From Akkermansiaceae bacterium (lineage in GTDB: Bacteria > Verrucomicrobiota > Verrucomicrobiia > Verrucomicrobiales > Akkermansiaceae), in the NCBI GenBank assembly GCA_015062045.1, contig SUVJ01000014.1:1-40736 (forward strand): a DNA stretch of 40,736 bases. Reading direction: 5' to 3'. Position numbers and translations under genes: made by a program. Under the pieces are notes generated by a model. It made no database searches and was not told where the DNA came from. It saw only the letters and a list, made by a program, of their open reading frames with translations. Numbering within the stretch: the first letter of the stretch is position 1; every line of letters starts with the position of its first letter. Below, piece after piece: positions 33,493 through 40,736 of this stretch.

Positions 33493-34296
33493 TCAGGTAA
33501 TCGGGGTAGCTTTTCGGGGGCGTGTGCTCATGATAAGCCGCAACAGCCACAAGGGGGCGCAGCGTACAAAGAGCCCGGCTAAGCGAATTTTTAAGGAGGG
33601 GTAACAGCGGGGCTTGTTTTTTTCTACTGCTCTGAGTGCAGTGCATACCACACAATCTACCGTGCTGTAAAACCATTTGCGGAACGGTACTTCCTTTTTG
33701 CTTTTGCCTGTTCTGCGGGCAACATCCCCGAAGTTGGTGTGTACCGGCCCCGGGCACACGGCGGTAACATGTATATTTGTTTTCTTGAGCTCCAGGCGCA
33801 ACGCCTCTGAAAATGAGGCAACAAAAGCTTTGCCGGCTGCATACATGGCAAAATCAGGTATGGCCAAATCTGCCGCCAATGAGGCTATATTGATGATACC
33901 CGCCTTATCCGCTTGCAACATAGCAGGCAGCATGGCTCGCGTGAGCTCAACCGGGGCCGTCATGTTAACCTCTATGAGTGTGCGATTGCGCTCTTGCTCA
34001 GAGGTGCAGAACTCTCCGTAATCTCCCAGCCCGGCATTGTTGATAAGCAAAATGCTTTTATCTGTTATGGTGCAGAGCTTTGTCAGCAGGGTGGCGCGTG
34101 CTTGTGAGTCTGCCAAATCACAGGGCCAAACATCTACGGCGGTGCCATGTTGGGCGCGAATGTCCGTGGCCATTTCCTGTAATACGGATTCGCGGCGGGC
34201 AATGAGAATCATGCGCTGACAATGCGGGGCTAAATGCTCTGCAAAGCCTTTGCCGAACCCGGAGGATGCGCCTGTGATTATGACGGTACTGTACAT
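33493..34296 (-). CDS. short-chain dehydrogenase/reductase
   Basis: A 267-residue NAD(P)-dependent oxidoreductase of the classical SDR type. It has the cofactor motif TGASSGFGKG, LINNAGLGDYG, the catalytic Ser in INIASLA and the YAAGK pair, plus PGPVHTNF. A C-terminal hydrophobic tail (LAGLFVRCAPLWLLRLIM) may associate with the membrane, as in DltE/YqjQ-like members. Substrate is unknown. The start at 34296 is chosen because a promoter with the standard spacing lies directly upstream. First gene of the SDR-GH75-ruvA operon. Confidence 0.9.
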   Translation of the reverse strand: MYSTVIITGASSGFGKGFAEHLAPHCQRMILIARRESVLQEMATDIRAQHGTAVDVWPCDLADSQARATLLTKLCTITDKSILLINNAGLGDYGEFCTSEQERNRTLIEVNMTAPVELTRAMLPAMLQADKAGIINIASLAADLAIPDFAMYAAGKAFVASFSEALRLELKKTNIHVTAVCPGPVHTNFGDVARRTGKSKKEVPFRKWFYSTVDCVVCTALRAVEKNKPRCYPSLKIRLAGLFVRCAPLWLLRLIMSTRPRKATPIT

Positions 34297-34305
34297 CTTA
34301 GACCT

Positions 34306-34334
34306 ATCTTCCCATGTCAAGGGGCTTCTTGCAA
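34306..34334 (-). promoter_or_regulatory. candidate promoter of the SDR-GH75-ruvA operon
   Basis: Minus strand TTGCAA (34329-34334), 17-bp spacer, GAAGAT (34306-34311), 9 nt to the ATG at 34296. The -10 is weak but geometry matches its neighbours. Confidence 0.45.
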
Positions 34335-34406
34335 GCCTAAATTCCGCCAGTAAGCACCACGTTTTAGCATTTTTGGGCGATTTTGCTGGAAATTCTGATA
34401 AAACAG

Positions 34407-34415
34407 TGCTAAAAT
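34407..34415 (+). promoter_or_regulatory. extended -10 promoter of the fumarase gene
   Basis: TGC-TAAAAT (-10 at 34410-34415) ending 9 nt before the ATG at 34425. The -35 is weak, as is usual for extended -10 promoters. It is divergent from the SDR promoter. Confidence 0.65.
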
Positions 34416-34424
34416 ACGCGCGTT

Positions 34425-36074
34425 ATGGCAACACCTCCTTTTGTCTATCAGGAAATGTTCCCCATGGGGGAAGACACCACGAAGTACCGTTTGCTTACCA
34501 AGGACTACGTGAGTGTAAGTGAGTTTGAGGGTAAACCCATTTTGAAGGTTGAACCCGAGGGTTTGCGTCTGCTGGCTGAAACAGCTTGGCATGATGTGGC
34601 TTTTTACCTGCGCCCGGAGCACCTTAAAATGGTGCAGGGGATTCTCAGTGACCCCGAGGCCTCTGAGAATGATAAGAGCGTAGCCCTTACCATGCTGCGC
34701 AATGCAGAGGTGGCCGCATTGGGCGTGCTGCCGCTCTGTCAGGACACGGGTACGGCTATCTGCGTGGGGAAGAAGGGGCAACAGGTATGGACCGGCTACA
34801 ATGATGCTGAGTACATCTCCCGCGGCGCGTACGATTGCTACACCAAGAACAATCTGCGCTACTCCCAAAATGTGGCTTTGGATATGTACAAAGAGATTAA
34901 CACAGGCACCAACCTGCCGGCTCAGATTGACCTCTTTGCTACGGATCACGGCATGGAGTACGACTTCCTCTTTATCGCCAAGGGCGGCGGCTCTGCTAAC
35001 AAAACATACTTGTACCAAGAGACCAAGGCTTTGCTCAACCCTGCTTCTCTCAAGAAGTTCATGGTTGAGAAGATGAGCACCCTGGGCACCGCTGCATGCC
35101 CGCCTTACCACGTTGCCTTTGTGGTGGGTGGTACCAGTGCAGAGCTTTGCCTTAAGACGGTGAAACTGGCCTCTACCAAGTACTACGACAGCCTGCCCAC
35201 CACGGGTAATGAGCATGGCCGCGCTTTCCGTGATGTTGAGCTTGAAAATGAGCTTAAGAAAGAAGCAGAGAAACTGGGCTTGGGCGCACAGTTCGGCGGT
35301 AAATGGTTTGCGTTGGATGTTCGCGTGGTGCGTTTGCCGCGTCACGGGGCTTCCTGCCCGGTTGCATTGGGTGTATCTTGCTCTGCGGACCGCAACGCCA
35401 AGGCCAAGATTACGCCTGAGGGTATCTTTATTGAAGAGCTGGAGTACGACCCCGGCAAATATATCCCCGCAGAGCTGCGTGAGACCAAGAGTGCCGGTGT
35501 GCCCATCGACTTGGATCGCCCCATGGCGGAGGTGCTGGCAGAGCTTACCAAATACCCGGTCAAGACCCGCCTCTCCCTCAACGGCACCATTATCGTGGGG
35601 CGCGATATTGCTCACGCCAAACTTAAGGAGCTGTTGGATGCCGGTAAAGACCTGCCGCAGTATGTGAAAGACCACCCCATCTACTACGCAGGTCCCGCCA
35701 AAACGCCGGAAGGGTATCCCTCCGGGTCCTTCGGTCCCACCACAGCCGGGCGTATGGACTCCTATGTGGACCTCTTCCAGAGCCATGGCGGCAGCATGAT
35801 TATGATTGCCAAGGGGAATCGCGCCCAGTGCGTGACGGATGCCTGCCAAAAGTTCGGCGGCTTCTACTTGGGCTCCATTGGCGGTGTTGCGGCAGACCTT
35901 GCCAAGAACTGCATCACCTCCATCGAGTGCATTGAGTACCCCGAGCTGGGCATGGAGGCTATCTGGAAAATTACCGTTAAGGATTTCCCGGCCTACATTC
36001 TGGTGGATGACAAGGGCAATGATTTCTTTGCCGATATTCGCGCCGGCTGGGCATGCCCCGGTTGCGCCCATTAA
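34425..36074 (+). CDS. fumarate hydratase, class I (Fe-S)
   Basis: A 549-residue 4Fe-4S enzyme that hydrates fumarate to malate in the citric acid cycle. The three cluster cysteines are in [28 protein letters not shown] and [11 protein letters not shown]. The C-terminal domain starts near [17 protein letters not shown] and includes [11 protein letters not shown]. Length and both domains are as in FumA/FumB. Codon use is strongly biased, suggesting high expression. A 584-codon open frame on the opposite strand is an artefact of this bias. Confidence 0.96.
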   Translation: MATPPFVYQEMFPMGEDTTKYRLLTKDYVSVSEFEGKPILKVEPEGLRLLAETAWHDVAFYLRPEHLKMVQGILSDPEASENDKSVALTMLRNAEVAALGVLPLCQDTGTAICVGKKGQQVWTGYNDAEYISRGAYDCYTKNNLRYSQNVALDMYKEINTGTNLPAQIDLFATDHGMEYDFLFIAKGGGSANKTYLYQETKALLNPASLKKFMVEKMSTLGTAACPPYHVAFVVGGTSAELCLKTVKLASTKYYDSLPTTGNEHGRAFRDVELENELKKEAEKLGLGAQFGGKWFALDVRVVRLPRHGASCPVALGVSCSADRNAKAKITPEGIFIEELEYDPGKYIPAELRETKSAGVPIDLDRPMAEVLAELTKYPVKTRLSLNGTIIVGRDIAHAKLKELLDAGKDLPQYVKDHPIYYAGPAKTPEGYPSGSFGPTTAGRMDSYVDLFQSHGGSMIMIAKGNRAQCVTDACQKFGGFYLGSIGGVAADLAKNCITSIECIEYPELGMEAIWKITVKDFPAYILVDDKGNDFFADIRAGWACPGCAH

Positions 36075-36088
36075 TTTAACCTTAACTC

Positions 36089-36123
36089 TGCCGCAGCACG
36101 ACGCTTAATGCCGTGCTGCGGCA
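36089..36123 (+). terminator. hairpin after the fumarase gene
   Basis: An 11-bp stem tgccgcagcac/gtgctgcggca with a 13-nt loop, 15 bp past the fumarase stop. The downstream T-tract is poor, so termination may be partial. Confidence 0.6.
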
Positions 36124-36143
36124 TTACCCACTTAACATAACAT

Positions 36144-36149
36144 TATATA
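36144..36149 (+). promoter_or_regulatory. candidate -10 box of cdsA
   Basis: TATATA ending 10 nt before the ATG at 36160. No convincing -35. Confidence 0.4.
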
Positions 36150-36159
36150 GACACACACC

Positions 36160-37071
36160 ATGAGTCCTAAATTAAAAACATTTATAGAACGCGGTATCAG
36201 TACTGTTATATTACTTGCCTTGCTGGGCGGTGCCGTAGCTTGGAATAGCCCGTGGGGGTACGCTGCTTTGGTGTGTGTGCTTTGTAATTTGACCACTTAC
36301 GAGTGGTGTAACATGCTGCGTGAGCGTGTTGCGGAGTCTAACCGCGGCTTGGCACTTGTAGCCGGGCTGATTTACCCGTGGTTAATGGCTGCCGGCATGT
36401 TGACGGATGGTATGGTGCTCGGCAATGAGGCCGACCCCGCTGCCGTGGTGCTCAATTTTGATTTTGGGGCCGTGGCGTTAGGTGCTTTGGTGTTCTTTGT
36501 ATTAGCTGCCTTTTTTGCAGAGTTGCGCGCCATGGATTACAAGGGGAGAAGCGGTGCTCAAGCCCTGAGCAGCATGGGTATTACCGTGCTTTCATTCATA
36601 TATCCCGTTTGGTTATTCTCTTTTGCCTTGTGCGCTTTGTATGATGATTACGCCATCAAAACTTTGCTTTGGCTGGTGTTGGTCACTAAGATGAGTGATA
36701 TTTGGGCCTACGTGAGCGGTGTGTTGTTGGGTGGCAAGTTTATCTCCCGCCGTTTCAGCCCCGTTGTTTCTCCCAAAAAGACGTGGGAGGGCATTATCGG
36801 CTCCTTTATCATTACCTCTTTGTGTGCCTGGGGGCTGCTGGGGCTCACCACATTCCCCTTTGAGATGAGTACCTTGCAATTCTTCTGTGTATTGATGCCC
36901 TGCATCTTTATACTGAGCGTGGCGGGGGACTTGGCCGGTTCCCTCATTAAGCGCGGTTTAGCGGTAAAGGATAGCGGGTCTCTGTTGCCGGGAATCGGCG
37001 GTATCTTTGATTTGATAGACTCCCCTGCATTTACCGTATCGTTCTTTGCAGCGGTGCTTGTGATTCTTTAA
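36160..37071 (+). CDS. cdsA: phosphatidate cytidylyltransferase
   Basis: A 303-residue inner-membrane enzyme with about eight helices that makes CDP-diacylglycerol from phosphatidate and CTP, the branch point of phospholipid synthesis. The segment SPKKTWEGIIGS and the C-terminal signature SLIKRGLAVKDSGSLLPGIGG..DLIDS are present. Relative to the family signature (PGHGGxxDRxD), the His is Ile and the Arg is Leu. It is followed 3 bp later by a lipid kinase gene, a sensible pairing since such kinases produce phosphatidate-type lipids. Confidence 0.92.
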   Translation: MSPKLKTFIERGISTVILLALLGGAVAWNSPWGYAALVCVLCNLTTYEWCNMLRERVAESNRGLALVAGLIYPWLMAAGMLTDGMVLGNEADPAAVVLNFDFGAVALGALVFFVLAAFFAELRAMDYKGRSGAQALSSMGITVLSFIYPVWLFSFALCALYDDYAIKTLLWLVLVTKMSDIWAYVSGVLLGGKFISRRFSPVVSPKKTWEGIIGSFIITSLCAWGLLGLTTFPFEMSTLQFFCVLMPCIFILSVAGDLAGSLIKRGLAVKDSGSLLPGIGGIFDLIDSPAFTVSFFAAVLVIL

Positions 37072-37074
37072 TCT

Positions 37075-38052
37075 ATGCGTTTAACAATACCATTGTTGAT
37101 TAACCCCAACGCCGGGAGCCTGTTTCGCTCCGGGCTTAAGGCTTGGTTGGACTCACACAGAGATGCTTTTACCCTAGTACCGACCGAAAGTGCGGAGGAT
37201 TTGACGGCTAAGGCGCGCAAGTTGGCGGAAGCCGGGGAGCCCGTGGTGGCTGCAGCCGGTGGCGATGGTACTCTTATGTGTGCGGCACAGGGGCTTATTG
37301 GTACAAAAGCCGCTTTAGGTATTTTGCCATGCGGTACCATGAATGTGTTTGCGCGAGAGCTCGGTATCGGTTCCCGCCGTTTCGATGTGGCATTGGATGC
37401 CATGCAAAACGGAGTCTCCCAACCCGTGGATATCTTTACCATAAATGGTAAACCCTTTTTGCAAATGGCCGGGTTTGGTATGGATGCCCGTATCATTAAG
37501 CTGATAACCCCTCGTTTGAAGCGTTGGCTCGGGGCTGCATCTCACATTGTTACAGCCCTGCGTGTGGCGATGGACAGACACCCCATTATTACCGTGACCC
37601 TGCCCGATGGGGAAGAGGTTTATGGCACCCAAGTGATACTGGGTAACGGTAAACGCTATGGTGGCGAAGCTCACTTGCATGCAGAGGCTCGTTACGATGA
37701 TGGCATGTTGGATGCCGTTATCATGCACCAGGAGAGCCCCATGATTCTTTTTGAGGTGCTGAGCAGTATGATGCAAAAAGGCGCAACGCAGCGTAATACC
37801 AGCGCTTTTACTAATGTGCGCCGCTTTGAATCTTGCGTGATTACGGCAGAGGGTAAGTTGGATTACCAGCTGGACGGCGATTATGTGGGCACCATTAAAC
37901 CCGGTGAATCTGCCGTAATTGAACGCTTGCCTCACCGCTTGAATGTCTGCGTGCCACTCAACCCTGTCCCGGTTACACCTATGGGGCGTTTTATGGCTCA
38001 CCCCATGGTAGAGGCTTGGAAAACGCGTATAAAACGCTTTAGCAGATTTTAA
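37075..38052 (+). CDS. diacylglycerol kinase-family lipid kinase (YegS/DgkB-like)
   Basis: A 325-residue cytosolic or membrane-peripheral kinase that phosphorylates diacylglycerol or a related lipid. It has NPNAGS at the N-terminus, the nucleotide loop AAAGGDGTLMCAA, GILPCGTMNVFARELGI (usual GTxNDFA), and the C-terminal beta domain ending QLDGDYVG. It starts 3 bp after cdsA, so the pair likely recycles diacylglycerol to phosphatidate and on to CDP-diacylglycerol. No Shine-Dalgarno is present. Confidence 0.92.
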   Translation: MRLTIPLLINPNAGSLFRSGLKAWLDSHRDAFTLVPTESAEDLTAKARKLAEAGEPVVAAAGGDGTLMCAAQGLIGTKAALGILPCGTMNVFARELGIGSRRFDVALDAMQNGVSQPVDIFTINGKPFLQMAGFGMDARIIKLITPRLKRWLGAASHIVTALRVAMDRHPIITVTLPDGEEVYGTQVILGNGKRYGGEAHLHAEARYDDGMLDAVIMHQESPMILFEVLSSMMQKGATQRNTSAFTNVRRFESCVITAEGKLDYQLDGDYVGTIKPGESAVIERLPHRLNVCVPLNPVPVTPMGRFMAHPMVEAWKTRIKRFSRF

Positions 38053-38055
38053 TCG

Positions 38056-38095
38056 AAAAATCCCCCGTGCGCATCAGTACGCACGGGGGATTTTT
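38056..38095. terminator. bidirectional terminator
   Basis: Perfect 16-bp stem (38056-38071 with 38080-38095) with an 8-nt loop, A-tract on one side and T-tract on the other. It separates convergent operons. Confidence 0.92.
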
Positions 38096-38111
38096 CCGGA
38101 TGGAACTTATC

Positions 38112-39044
38112 TTATTTTTTACCCATTTGAAGGTGCAGCACTTGCACGGCCTCCGGTGTGGTGGGCACCTCCAGCTGTTGCGTGGTACCTTCTATGCGCA
38201 GGTAATGCTTTCCCTCACGGGGCATGGAGAACGTGGCGAAGAAGCGCACGTCATCCGTTTTGACGGGCAGGGGCTTGATACCGAGCACCTTGCCCTCCTC
38301 GTTCAACAGCTCAATGTTCGGGGCAACCTCGGGGCGGGGTACCACATCTACCATGAGTCGCTGTTGGTCTGCGGGCGGACCATATTTGGCGTACCAATCA
38401 GCGGAAAGCTTGCGGTAACGCTCCGTAACATCAATGGCCGGTATGGGGCGGTCCTGATACACCGGGAAACAATACTCACCGCCGGGGTGCACGGCTAATA
38501 TCTTCTGCATGGGATGCTTGGGATCCAGCATGCCGATATTTTCCATCACCCAACCGGTGTTGAAATCCTTTTCATTAAATTCAATCATGTGCCACTCACC
38601 GTCAAAGTATACCTCGGGCCAGGAGTGGTTGCCGCGAATATGATTCCAAGTGGGGATGCCGACGGCGCGTGCCGGTATGCCGATGGAACGGTAGGCGCAT
38701 ACCATCAGAATCGTTTGCCCGGAGCAGGAGATTTTCTTTTCTGCCAGAGCTTCCAGCGCATTCATGTCGGCACGGCGGCGTTCAATGGTGTAGTAGGCTC
38801 CGGTGAGCTTGGTCATGTTTTCTGCTATGTAGAGCACAGCCTCCCTGGGGCTGTTGCAATGCTCAACCGCAGGTGCAAAGATGGCTCGCACGGTCTCCCT
38901 CCAATCGCAGGGATCCTCAGACATGACCATGTTGGCATCCAGATAATTTCGCCGGATGTCATCCGGCACTTCTTCAGGTTGCCAAGCGGCAAATGCAGTG
39001 CTGATCATGGCGATGCCGGTGGTGATGAGTTGGTGTATTTTCAT
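38112..39044 (-). CDS. secreted transglutaminase-like protein
   Basis: A 310-residue protein with a signal peptide (1-20, ending STAFAA) and a transglutaminase-like core. The presumed catalytic residues are Cys107 (KKISCSGQT), His140 (GNHSWPEVYFDGEW) and Glu155 (HMIEF), where most members have Asp. The last ~90 residues form a beta-type domain (NIELLNEEGKVLGIKPL, GKHYLRIEGTTQQLEV). Such proteins usually act as periplasmic peptidases rather than crosslinkers. It overlaps miaB by four bases (ATGA), so it is the second gene of that operon. Confidence 0.85.
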   Translation of the reverse strand: MKIHQLITTGIAMISTAFAAWQPEEVPDDIRRNYLDANMVMSEDPCDWRETVRAIFAPAVEHCNSPREAVLYIAENMTKLTGAYYTIERRRADMNALEALAEKKISCSGQTILMVCAYRSIGIPARAVGIPTWNHIRGNHSWPEVYFDGEWHMIEFNEKDFNTGWVMENIGMLDPKHPMQKILAVHPGGEYCFPVYQDRPIPAIDVTERYRKLSADWYAKYGPPADQQRLMVDVVPRPEVAPNIELLNEEGKVLGIKPLPVKTDDVRFFATFSMPREGKHYLRIEGTTQQLEVPTTPEAVQVLHLQMGKK

Positions 39045-40402
39045 TTTTGTACGTTAGCGTAAAGGGTAAACCCGGTGCATTCTGTAATGGTGACGGGTAC
39101 AATAGTGCCCACTTGAGCACTGCCGCCGGCTATAATGACGGGCTTGTTTTGAGAGGTTCGCCCCTGCAGGCGGTTCGGGTTGTTTTTGCTGGGCCCCTCC
39201 ACCAAGATGGTTTGCGTGGTGCCTACCAAGGCTTGGTTGCGGGCTGTAGCAATGCGGTTAACACATTCTAACAAGTCGTGGTTACGCTCCTCTTTAACGC
39301 GCAGGCATATTTGGTCTGCCATGGCTGCTGCCGGGGTGTCCTTGCGCAGAGAATACTGGAAAATGAAGGCGTTATCAAACTGAATGCGCTCTACCGCAGC
39401 CTTGGTTTGCAGGTAATCCTCATGCGTTTCACCGGGGAAACCAACGATAATATCCGTGGTGATGGCTAAATCCGGGCGGGCCTCGCGCATATCCTCACAC
39501 AGTTTGAGGTATTTCTCATTCTTGTAGGGGCGCAGCATCAGCTTGAGTATGCGGTCGCTGCCACTCTGCATCGGGAAATGAATGTGGCTGCACAGCTTGG
39601 GCAGATAGGTGTAGGCGTTGACCAAATCCTGCCGGAACCCAATGGGGTGCGGGGATGTAAAGCGTATGCGCTCTAATCCGTCTATCTCATGCAAGGCCTC
39701 CAGCAGGCGTACAAAGGCACCGCGCCCGTCGATGATGGGCTCATCCCGCCCATAGCGGTTGACAATTTGCCCCAGCAGGGTGATTTCCTTGACCCCGCGT
39801 GCAACCAATTCTTTGGCTTCGGTCAAAATATCGGGCATCGGGCGGCTGCATTCCTCACCACGGGTACTGGGTACAATGCAGTACGAGCAGCGCATATCAC
39901 ACCCCTGCATAATGGATACAAACGCCGTGCAGTTGCCGGCGGGGGGCAGGTGGTCCTTAATAGCGTTTTGGAACCCATCCTCATGCCCAACGGCACATAT
40001 ATGGGCACCACGCTTAATCGGCTCCGTTATGTTTTGCGCCAAACGATTGCGCAGTAATCTGTTACAAAGCCTGTAGACGTTGTGGTATTGGTGCGTGCCG
40101 GTAACAATATCAAGCCTGGCGATATCCCGGAACAAACTGTTACTGCGGCTTTGGCTCATGCAACCCATAAACCCGTATACCACCCATGGTTTGGCTGTGG
40201 GGCGAGAGCATAACAGCCCCATTTTACCCAAGGCTTTCAGCTCCGCCTTTTCTCGAACAGAACAGGTGTTGATGAGGATAACATCTGCATCATCCTCACT
40301 TTTTGTAATATCATAGCCCCCGGCCAGAAACATGCTGAGCACTTGTTCCGTGTCTCGCTCGTTCATCTGGCAACCATAAGTTTTTATCAGTACGCTTGGC
40401 AT
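39041..40402 (-). CDS. miaB: tRNA-2-methylthio-N6-dimethylallyladenosine synthase
   Basis: A 453-residue radical-SAM enzyme that adds the 2-methylthio group to i6A37 of tRNAs reading UNN codons. It has the N-terminal UPF0004 domain with cluster cysteines in KTYGCQMNE, INTCSVRE and YGFMGCMSQS, the radical-SAM triad CDMRCSYC, and a C-terminal TRAM domain (ILVEGPSKNNPNRLQGRTSQNKPVII). Length is typical for MiaB. No Shine-Dalgarno is seen. Transcription probably starts from the promoter at 40473-40501 or a weaker one closer to the ATG. Confidence 0.95.
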   Translation of the reverse strand: MPSVLIKTYGCQMNERDTEQVLSMFLAGGYDITKSEDDADVILINTCSVREKAELKALGKMGLLCSRPTAKPWVVYGFMGCMSQSRSNSLFRDIARLDIVTGTHQYHNVYRLCNRLLRNRLAQNITEPIKRGAHICAVGHEDGFQNAIKDHLPPAGNCTAFVSIMQGCDMRCSYCIVPSTRGEECSRPMPDILTEAKELVARGVKEITLLGQIVNRYGRDEPIIDGRGAFVRLLEALHEIDGLERIRFTSPHPIGFRQDLVNAYTYLPKLCSHIHFPMQSGSDRILKLMLRPYKNEKYLKLCEDMREARPDLAITTDIIVGFPGETHEDYLQTKAAVERIQFDNAFIFQYSLRKDTPAAAMADQICLRVKEERNHDLLECVNRIATARNQALVGTTQTILVEGPSKNNPNRLQGRTSQNKPVIIAGGSAQVGTIVPVTITECTGFTLYANVQK

Positions 40403-40409
40403 TGTTGTT

Positions 40410-40439
40410 GTTGTAGAGTACTCTGTACTAATGTTGCAA
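40410..40439 (-). promoter_or_regulatory. weak proximal promoter of miaB
   Basis: Minus strand TTGCAA (40434-40439), 18-bp spacer, TACAAC (40410-40415), 7 nt to the ATG. It has the near-leaderless geometry but a poor -10. Confidence 0.35.
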
Positions 40440-40472
40440 GCCTGTCATTGTCGTGGCTTGCTGCCTGCCCGC

Positions 40473-40501
40473 ATAGTAGCATTCTCTGTGTTTTTTTGCA
40501 A
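40473..40501 (-). promoter_or_regulatory. distal promoter of miaB
   Basis: Minus strand TTGCAA (40496-40501), 17-bp spacer, extended -10 TGC-TACTAT (40473-40478). The leader of about 65 nt includes the hairpin gcaagcc/ggcttgc (40436-40461). Confidence 0.65.
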
Positions 40502-40620
40502 GCCTATTTTTATATGTTACCCTCATATACACGTGCCCCAATTTTTTGGATATAGCTATTATGTGCTTAAGAAACAATAAATATAGTTATCACCCTATCG
40601 GTGGAACAACAGTTTTGATA

Positions 40621-40736
40621 GCCCCCGCATGGGGGCGAAATAGCTTAGGCAGGGGCGTAAGCCCCTGCTAAACGAAAGAAAACACCCCCGAGCCCGAGGC
40701 GTCGGCGCGTTAGCGTTGACGACGAGGCCGACAGAT
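40621..40736. repeat. palindrome-rich repeat element, running off the window
   Basis: Three consecutive inverted repeats: gccccc/gggggc (40621-40636), gcaggggc/gcccctgc (40649-40668) and gtcggc/gccgac (40701-40732). Composition jumps from AT-rich (40500-40610) to GC-rich. This resembles REP-like or transposase-associated palindromes; the rest is beyond the window. The stretch 40503-40620 holds nothing recognisable. Confidence 0.55.

Noticed and set aside
34317..36071. 584-codon open frame on the minus strand opposite fumarase
   Set aside because: The plus strand encodes an unmistakable class I fumarase with all cluster cysteines. The antisense frame stays open because of strong codon bias and has low-complexity, His/Gly-rich composition.

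Overview
This window looks like ordinary chromosome from a Gram-negative bacterium. lpxK (lipid A), many lipobox proteins and an outer-membrane-style envelope gene set point to a diderm. The tandem PilT-type ATPases, class I fumarase and GH75-like anchored protein suggest a host-associated Verrucomicrobiota (Akkermansia-like) lineage. That placement is inference from gene content; no rRNA is present to test it. Most genes are GC-moderate. The first ~1.2 kb and the restriction-modification block (about 19-27.4 kb) are visibly more AT-rich.

Layout. 1-1,350: AT-rich accessory material with a possible group II intron remnant, an orphan lipoprotein, and partial copies of the tRNA-His gene flanking a GC-rich insert (an att-like scar). 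1,392-6,929: tRNA-His, folP, initiator tRNA, a Sel1-repeat lipoprotein, a family-4-like uracil-DNA glycosylase, an M28 peptidase and serA, all on the minus strand. 6,944-9,517: a DUF1015 gene coupled to serA, then an SDR/epimerase-like gene overlapping a GtrA gene. 9,691-16,433 (plus strand): two PilT-family ATPases, coaD, a Lys-rich exported protein, a cysteine desulfurase and comEC. 16,443-18,868: lpxK and a CynX-like MFS transporter. 18,935-27,353: a type I restriction-modification operon hsdM-hsdS-DUF1016 nuclease-hsdR, with hsdR broken by a one-base frameshift, followed by two paralogous lipoproteins. 27,516-34,296: phosphoglucomutase, L,D-transpeptidase with a membrane protein, and an SDR-GH75-ruvA-membrane protein operon. 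34,425-40,402: class I fumarase, cdsA, a lipid kinase, a transglutaminase-like protein and miaB. The last ~115 bp is a palindrome-rich repeat.

The most general signal is regulatory. Many genes have a recognisable sigma70-type promoter (TTGACA or TTGCAA, 17 bp, TATAAT-like) whose -10 box ends only 7-10 nt before the ATG, so transcripts should start at or within a few bases of the start codon. Shine-Dalgarno sequences are nearly absent. Other points of interest are a PilT-like ATPase with a duplicated N-terminal domain, a ComEC whose beta-lactamase-like domain has lost its metal site, a uracil-DNA glycosylase lacking three of four Fe-S cysteines, a serA-DUF1015 pair, and an initiator tRNA with an A-U pair in the normally all-GC anticodon stem.
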